In this document: positions 22,741 through 25,642 of the stretch, piece after piece
Layout: every line of letters begins with the position of its first letter
Numbering within the stretch: position 1 is the first letter of the stretch
DNA from: JBBDST01 sp040904765
GTDB taxonomy: Bacteria; Actinomycetota; Nitriliruptoria; Nitriliruptorales; Nitriliruptoraceae
Direction of reading: 5' to 3'
Length of the DNA: 25,642 nt
Assembly (NCBI GenBank): GCA_040904765.1
Contig: JBBDST010000043.1
Location: 1-25,642 of the forward strand
Translations under genes and position numbers: made by a program
Notes under the pieces: model-generated
What the model was told of the DNA's origin: nothing
The model's database searches: none
What the model saw: the letters and a program-made list of their open reading frames with translations, nothing else

Positions 22741-23709
22741 TCAGCGGCCGGTGGCTTTACGCAGCAAAATGCGTACACCAGTACGCCCGCGCGTATCGAG
22801 AACCCGGGCAACGTCAACTACCTGGTGGCCTTCGCGGTCTGCCCACTGAGCAAACGCTGCTGGGCCCCCTTGGCCGGCCGTAAGAATCTCAAGATGTTGG
22901 CCTGGAGTGAGCATCGCGATGGTCTCTTTTGCCTGGACTACGCCGCGCGTGAAAGTTTCGTGCCGCACGTCAAGCGTGCGTTCGGCTGACGGCAAACTGC
23001 CAACCCCGGCATCATCTAGGGTGACGTTAGCAACACCAGAGCGCGAATTGACAGTCACCGGCGCGCCGGCAGCAAAAAAGGCACCACGGACAAAGCCGGT
23101 GATCACCGCGTCGGCGATCTGGCCATCGACGTCGCCGATCAGTCGTAACGCAACGTCAAGGCCGCGGATGAGCACTTTGCCGTCATCGACTGGTTCGGCA
23201 TGCACTTCAGAAAACGCCTGTGTTAAGCCTTCCATGGCAACGATTGTTGCGGCGGTGAAACTGCGCGTGTCGGCCCGGCCGGCAACGGCTTGAACGAGCC
23301 GTTTGCCTTGTTCTTCGGCTAGCAGAGCCAACTTGTCCCGATACTCGCTCAGTCCGGCAATGAGTTGCACCACCGAGTGGACGGCCAACTTTGTGCCTTC
23401 GGGCACCTGGGCGGTGTTTTCTGCCAGTAATTGTGTGCGGGCAACATACGTTTTGGCGGGTCGGCCTCCTCGCGGATTTTTCCGCATGCCGATAATGGCC
23501 AGTCCTGCTGCCGCCAGCTGATCCAGATGATCGCGGGCAACGTTGGTGTGTACGCCAAAAAGTTCAGCCATTGCCTGGGCGGTCACGGCAGTATTGAGCG
23601 TACGCATCCGTTGATACATGGCTGCACGGGTTGGTGAGGAGAGGGCGCGTTGGATTGGATCATCAGCGAGCGCTTCGGCACGCGCGCCCAATGGGGATGA
23701 TCCTGCCAT
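22741..23709 (-). CDS. winged-helix regulator fused to a TusA-like domain
   Basis: The 322-residue protein has three parts. Residues about 20-92 are an ArsR/COG2345-like winged helix with a basic wing (MRKNPRGGRPAKTYVA). Residues 105-240 form a central domain as in SufR-related regulators. Residues 246-318 match the TusA/SirA fold by pattern: TLDVRHETFTRGVVQAKETI, LTPGQHLEILTAG, FAQWADREGHQVVDV and a final ILLRK. The TusA catalytic CPxP is replaced by FTRG, and the whole protein has no cysteine, so neither sulfur transfer nor the Cys-ligated Fe-S sensing of SufR is possible. It lies 50 bp upstream of ygfZ on the same strand. What it senses is unknown. Confidence 0.82.
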   Translation of the reverse strand: MAGSSPLGARAEALADDPIQRALSSPTRAAMYQRMRTLNTAVTAQAMAELFGVHTNVARDHLDQLAAAGLAIIGMRKNPRGGRPAKTYVARTQLLAENTAQVPEGTKLAVHSVVQLIAGLSEYRDKLALLAEEQGKRLVQAVAGRADTRSFTAATIVAMEGLTQAFSEVHAEPVDDGKVLIRGLDVALRLIGDVDGQIADAVITGFVRGAFFAAGAPVTVNSRSGVANVTLDDAGVGSLPSAERTLDVRHETFTRGVVQAKETIAMLTPGQHLEILTAGQGGPAAFAQWADREGHQVVDVARVLDTRGRTGVRILLRKATGR

Positions 23710-23776
23710 AACTCTGCTGTCCAGTCATTCGCACTGGGCGCAGTGTCGCGGGCGTAACCCTCCAACGACCCATGCA

Positions 23777-23795
23777 CAGTGTAAACAGTGTAAAC
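23777..23795. repeat. tandem 9-bp direct repeat in the HTH-TusA gene promoter region
   Basis: CAGTGTAAA occurs twice head to tail, followed by C. Read on the minus strand it gives two consecutive TTTACACTG units, each containing the good -10-like hexamer TACACT. It lies about 68 bp upstream of the HTH-TusA start (23709), so it may be a repeated operator or two alternative promoter boxes. The related TTTACACT also occurs before the membrane-protein/rex operon at 16733-16740. Confidence 0.5.
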
Positions 23796-23902
23796 ATGAC
23801 TGTGGTGATCGTCTAGCCCGGCAACGGTAGGGCTCATTGCCCCAGCCAACGGTGTACAGGCTAGTTTGTTGTTCACAGAGCGAAGAGAAACGGAGCCGCC
23901 TC

Positions 23903-24607
23903 ATGCACCTGCGACTCCTTACGCTGCGCCCTGCGACAGACACCGCACTGCTACCCGCTTTGGAGTATCTGGACCACTCGATTGACCGTGTGCCGCTTGA
24001 CGCAGGCGCGGTGTTGACGCTCTCTGGCATCGAAGTGCTCCTCATTGACGCGACTCAGGATCTCCGCGAAGCGTCAGCTACCGCACGAATCGCCTCAGCC
24101 AACGACGCGAACGTGCCAGTGATTGTCATCATGCCTGACGGTGCTTTGGCTGCGTTGAAAGCATCTTGGGGGTTTGACGATTTCATCTCACCCAACGCAC
24201 AACCTGCCGAACTTGAAACTCGCCTGCGTCTCGCGCGCGAACGTGCAGCCCTCATGCATCCGCAACGCGCAGCACGCATCGGCGAACTCTCTATTGATGA
24301 AGAGAGCTATCAGGTGAAACTGGGTCATGAACCGCTCGACCTCACCTATAAAGAGTTCGAATTATTACGGGCGCTTGCCAACGCACCCAACCGTGTCTTT
24401 ACCCGCGAAGTACTGCTGCATGATGTCTGGGGGTATGACTATTTTGGTGGATCGCGCACCGTCGACGTTCATATCCGCCGTCTCAGGGCAAAACTTGGGC
24501 CCGAGTTTGAACAGATGATTGTCACCGTTCGCGGCGTCGGCTACAAGCTGGTCCCGCCAGGCACCCGCACAACTCGCGGTTCTGAAGACGCCGACGGCAC
24601 GGCTTAA
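23903..24607 (+). CDS. glnR: GlnR-like OmpR-family transcriptional regulator
   Basis: This is a 234-residue regulator with an atypical receiver (residues 1-120) and a C-terminal OmpR winged helix. The C-terminal part is very like actinobacterial GlnR: LTYKEFELLRAL, VFTREVLLHDVWGYDYFGGSRTVDVHIRRLRAKLGPEFE, TVRGVGYK. The receiver keeps the Asp at position 49 (LLIDA) but lacks the acidic pair and the Lys-Pro of phosphorylated receivers, as in orphan GlnR. GlnR controls nitrogen assimilation genes in actinobacteria. The start at ATG 23903 has GGAG upstream; the frame continues to 23837 without a better site. Its neighbour mshD is also found next to the mycobacterial homologue, which supports orthology. 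Confidence 0.87.
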   Translation: MHLRLLTLRPATDTALLPALEYLDHSIDRVPLDAGAVLTLSGIEVLLIDATQDLREASATARIASANDANVPVIVIMPDGALAALKASWGFDDFISPNAQPAELETRLRLARERAALMHPQRAARIGELSIDEESYQVKLGHEPLDLTYKEFELLRALANAPNRVFTREVLLHDVWGYDYFGGSRTVDVHIRRLRAKLGPEFEQMIVTVRGVGYKLVPPGTRTTRGSEDADGTA

Positions 24608-25488
24608 GGTTTCGCCAACTCCAGTTCTACATCGAGCGTGTGCACCACAAAACCTGCGCCGGTGTAAAGCGTCACAGCCGGATGATTGTCTGCGTCCACC
24701 CATAGCACCACTTGAGTGAGCCCATTGGCATACAGATGCTCAAGTCCCTTAGCAAGTAACAATGCGCCTATGCCCCGACCGGCATGAGCCGGATCAACTG
24801 CCAAGTTGTACACCTCGCCGGTTGTGGCGTCACGGCGTTTGAGCCAGTGCAGTCCAAGCACTGTGCCATCGGCATCTTCTGCGAGCAACAAATCGCTGGT
24901 ACGAAACCACGGATAGTTCTGACGCTTGGCAAACTGTTCTTCATCCCACGTGCCATCGGGCGTACCCGCGTAGGCGCGCGCCAAGACAGCAACCACTCTG
25001 GCATCATCTTGGCCGGCGACAAACGCCCGCACCGTCACATCGTCACGTCCAATTTGGCTGCTGGCAGCTACCGGTAGCGTCCGGGCACAGACAGCCAATC
25101 GGCGGGCCACCGTCCCATAAGTCGCTAAAGACTGCCAATCGCCGGGCGCAACACCACGAATCCACACACGCGTTGGTGCCTTGTCAACGGATGCCAACTG
25201 AGCCAGGCACGCGTCAAGATGCGGGCTACTTGCCGCCAAATCGCCGCTGCTTGAGTTGTACGCGACATACCCGACCAGTTGACCGTTGCTACGAAAAATA
25301 AGACGGCTCAGGCCATCACGTGGCAGCTCGCCTGAGCGTGCCGCGGCAGTGAGCGCCACAATCTCTGCTTCGTCCACGAGTGTGAGGCCAAAACTGTCAT
25401 CTGCCGGTTGGATCAAACGCAGCACAGCGTCGATGCTTTGCCGGTCACCAACTTGAGTTATTTCGACTGTCTGCTCCACAAACGACAC
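24604..25488 (-). CDS. mshD: mycothiol synthase MshD
   Basis: MshD acetylates Cys-GlcN-Ins with acetyl-CoA, the last step of mycothiol synthesis. The 294 residues contain two GNAT domains in tandem. The second, better conserved one has YNLAVDPAHAGRGIGALLLAKGLEHL as the acetyl-CoA loop and VVLWVDADNHPAVTLYTGAGF. The first (about residues 1-140) is degenerate, as known for MshD. The GTG at 25488 is the apparent start, with no strong Shine-Dalgarno. Its stop shares the TTAA at 24604-24607 with the convergent glnR stop. Confidence 0.93.
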   Translation of the reverse strand: MSFVEQTVEITQVGDRQSIDAVLRLIQPADDSFGLTLVDEAEIVALTAAARSGELPRDGLSRLIFRSNGQLVGYVAYNSSSGDLAASSPHLDACLAQLASVDKAPTRVWIRGVAPGDWQSLATYGTVARRLAVCARTLPVAASSQIGRDDVTVRAFVAGQDDARVVAVLARAYAGTPDGTWDEEQFAKRQNYPWFRTSDLLLAEDADGTVLGLHWLKRRDATTGEVYNLAVDPAHAGRGIGALLLAKGLEHLYANGLTQVVLWVDADNHPAVTLYTGAGFVVHTLDVELELAKP

Positions 25489-25513
25489 CCGTTTCGTTGT
25501 ATTCCCTGCAGCT

Positions 25514-25538
25514 GTTAGGGACTTGTTGTGAACCTAAC
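25514..25538. promoter_or_regulatory. inverted repeat upstream of mshD
   Basis: GTTAGG at 25514-25519 and CCTAAC at 25533-25538 form an inverted repeat with a 13-nt spacer, 25 bp before the mshD start. The spacing puts it in promoter range for mshD and for a possible rightward gene. The arms are only 6 bp, so chance is possible; it does not match a GlnR box. Confidence 0.28.
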
Positions 25539-25541
25539 CGT

Positions 25542-25642
25542 ATGCCACTTGGATATGAGATTGCATCTCGGTTCGCCACAAAGCGCGCGAGCGAGTATTC
25601 TTTCGACGCGCTGCGCGAACGCTGTGCAGTGCACGCCAGCTT
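25542..25642 (+). CDS. possible start of a rightward gene, cut by window end
   Basis: An ATG at 25542 opens a frame that runs to the window end without a stop (33 codons, beginning MPLGYEIASRF, with SEYSFDALRERC further on). It is divergent from mshD. There is no clear Shine-Dalgarno, and the fragment is too short to assign. Either a real 5' end or a chance frame. Confidence 0.3.
   Translation, partial: MPLGYEIASRFATKRASEYSFDALRERCAVHAS

Noticed and set aside
1..25642. CRISPR, insertion sequences, prophage, tRNA or rRNA
   Set aside because: No spaced repeat array, transposase or integrase motif, terminal repeats or RNA-gene signature was visible; the gene content is housekeeping-like throughout.

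Overview
The window reads as a chromosomal segment of an actinobacterium. Two mycothiol-synthesis genes (mshA, mshD), a GlnR-type regulator next to mshD, an actinobacterial-type Rex, an actinobacterial MenC/MenE pair and a YbjN-domain gene attached to mshA all point to that phylum. The respiratory complex III is not the fused-cytochrome-b type usual in Mycobacterium or Streptomyces: cytochrome b is split into a b6-like and a subunit-IV-like protein and the operon carries a ferredoxin. This suggests a deeper-branching actinobacterial lineage, but I cannot name the class. I see no phage, insertion sequence, CRISPR array, tRNA or rRNA; gene density is high and most neighbouring genes overlap by 4 nt or are only a few bases apart.

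Layout. 1-3404: menaquinone synthesis, with menB-menA-menC (menC cut by the window edge) on the minus strand and menE divergent. 3424-7596: System II cytochrome c maturation, minus strand, in transcription order thioredoxin-like lipoprotein, ccdA, resB, resC/ccsB. 7642-12853: a seven-gene complex III operon, minus strand, in order: small membrane protein, dicluster ferredoxin, cytochrome b6, subunit IV, Rieske protein, di-heme cytochrome c, membrane-anchored protein with a large extracytoplasmic domain. 12935-16675: BrkB/YihY membrane protein, a degenerate HemC-like protein, rex, a glutaredoxin-like protein and a polytopic membrane protein, again transcribed from right to left. 16981-17070: a candidate 29-residue membrane microprotein on the plus strand. 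17093-21156: proC, YbjN-domain protein, mshA, FemAB/CelD-like acyltransferase and an XRE regulator, minus strand. 21259-21726: Bcp-type peroxiredoxin on the plus strand. 21740-23709: YgfZ-type folate-binding protein and a winged-helix regulator fused to a TusA-like domain. 23903-25488: glnR-like regulator convergent with mshD.

The common theme is electron flow and thiol redox balance: menaquinone is made, reduced menaquinone is oxidised by a b6c1-type complex whose cytochromes are matured by ResBC/CcdA, Rex senses NADH/NAD+, and mycothiol, glutaredoxin and peroxiredoxin handle thiols and peroxides. The most unusual items are the complex III operon with an embedded 2x[4Fe-4S] ferredoxin, two unrecognised membrane proteins and a cysteine placed as in heme-ci-bearing cytochromes b6; a HemC homologue downstream of rex that has lost its catalytic residues; and a cysteine-free HTH-TusA fusion regulator.
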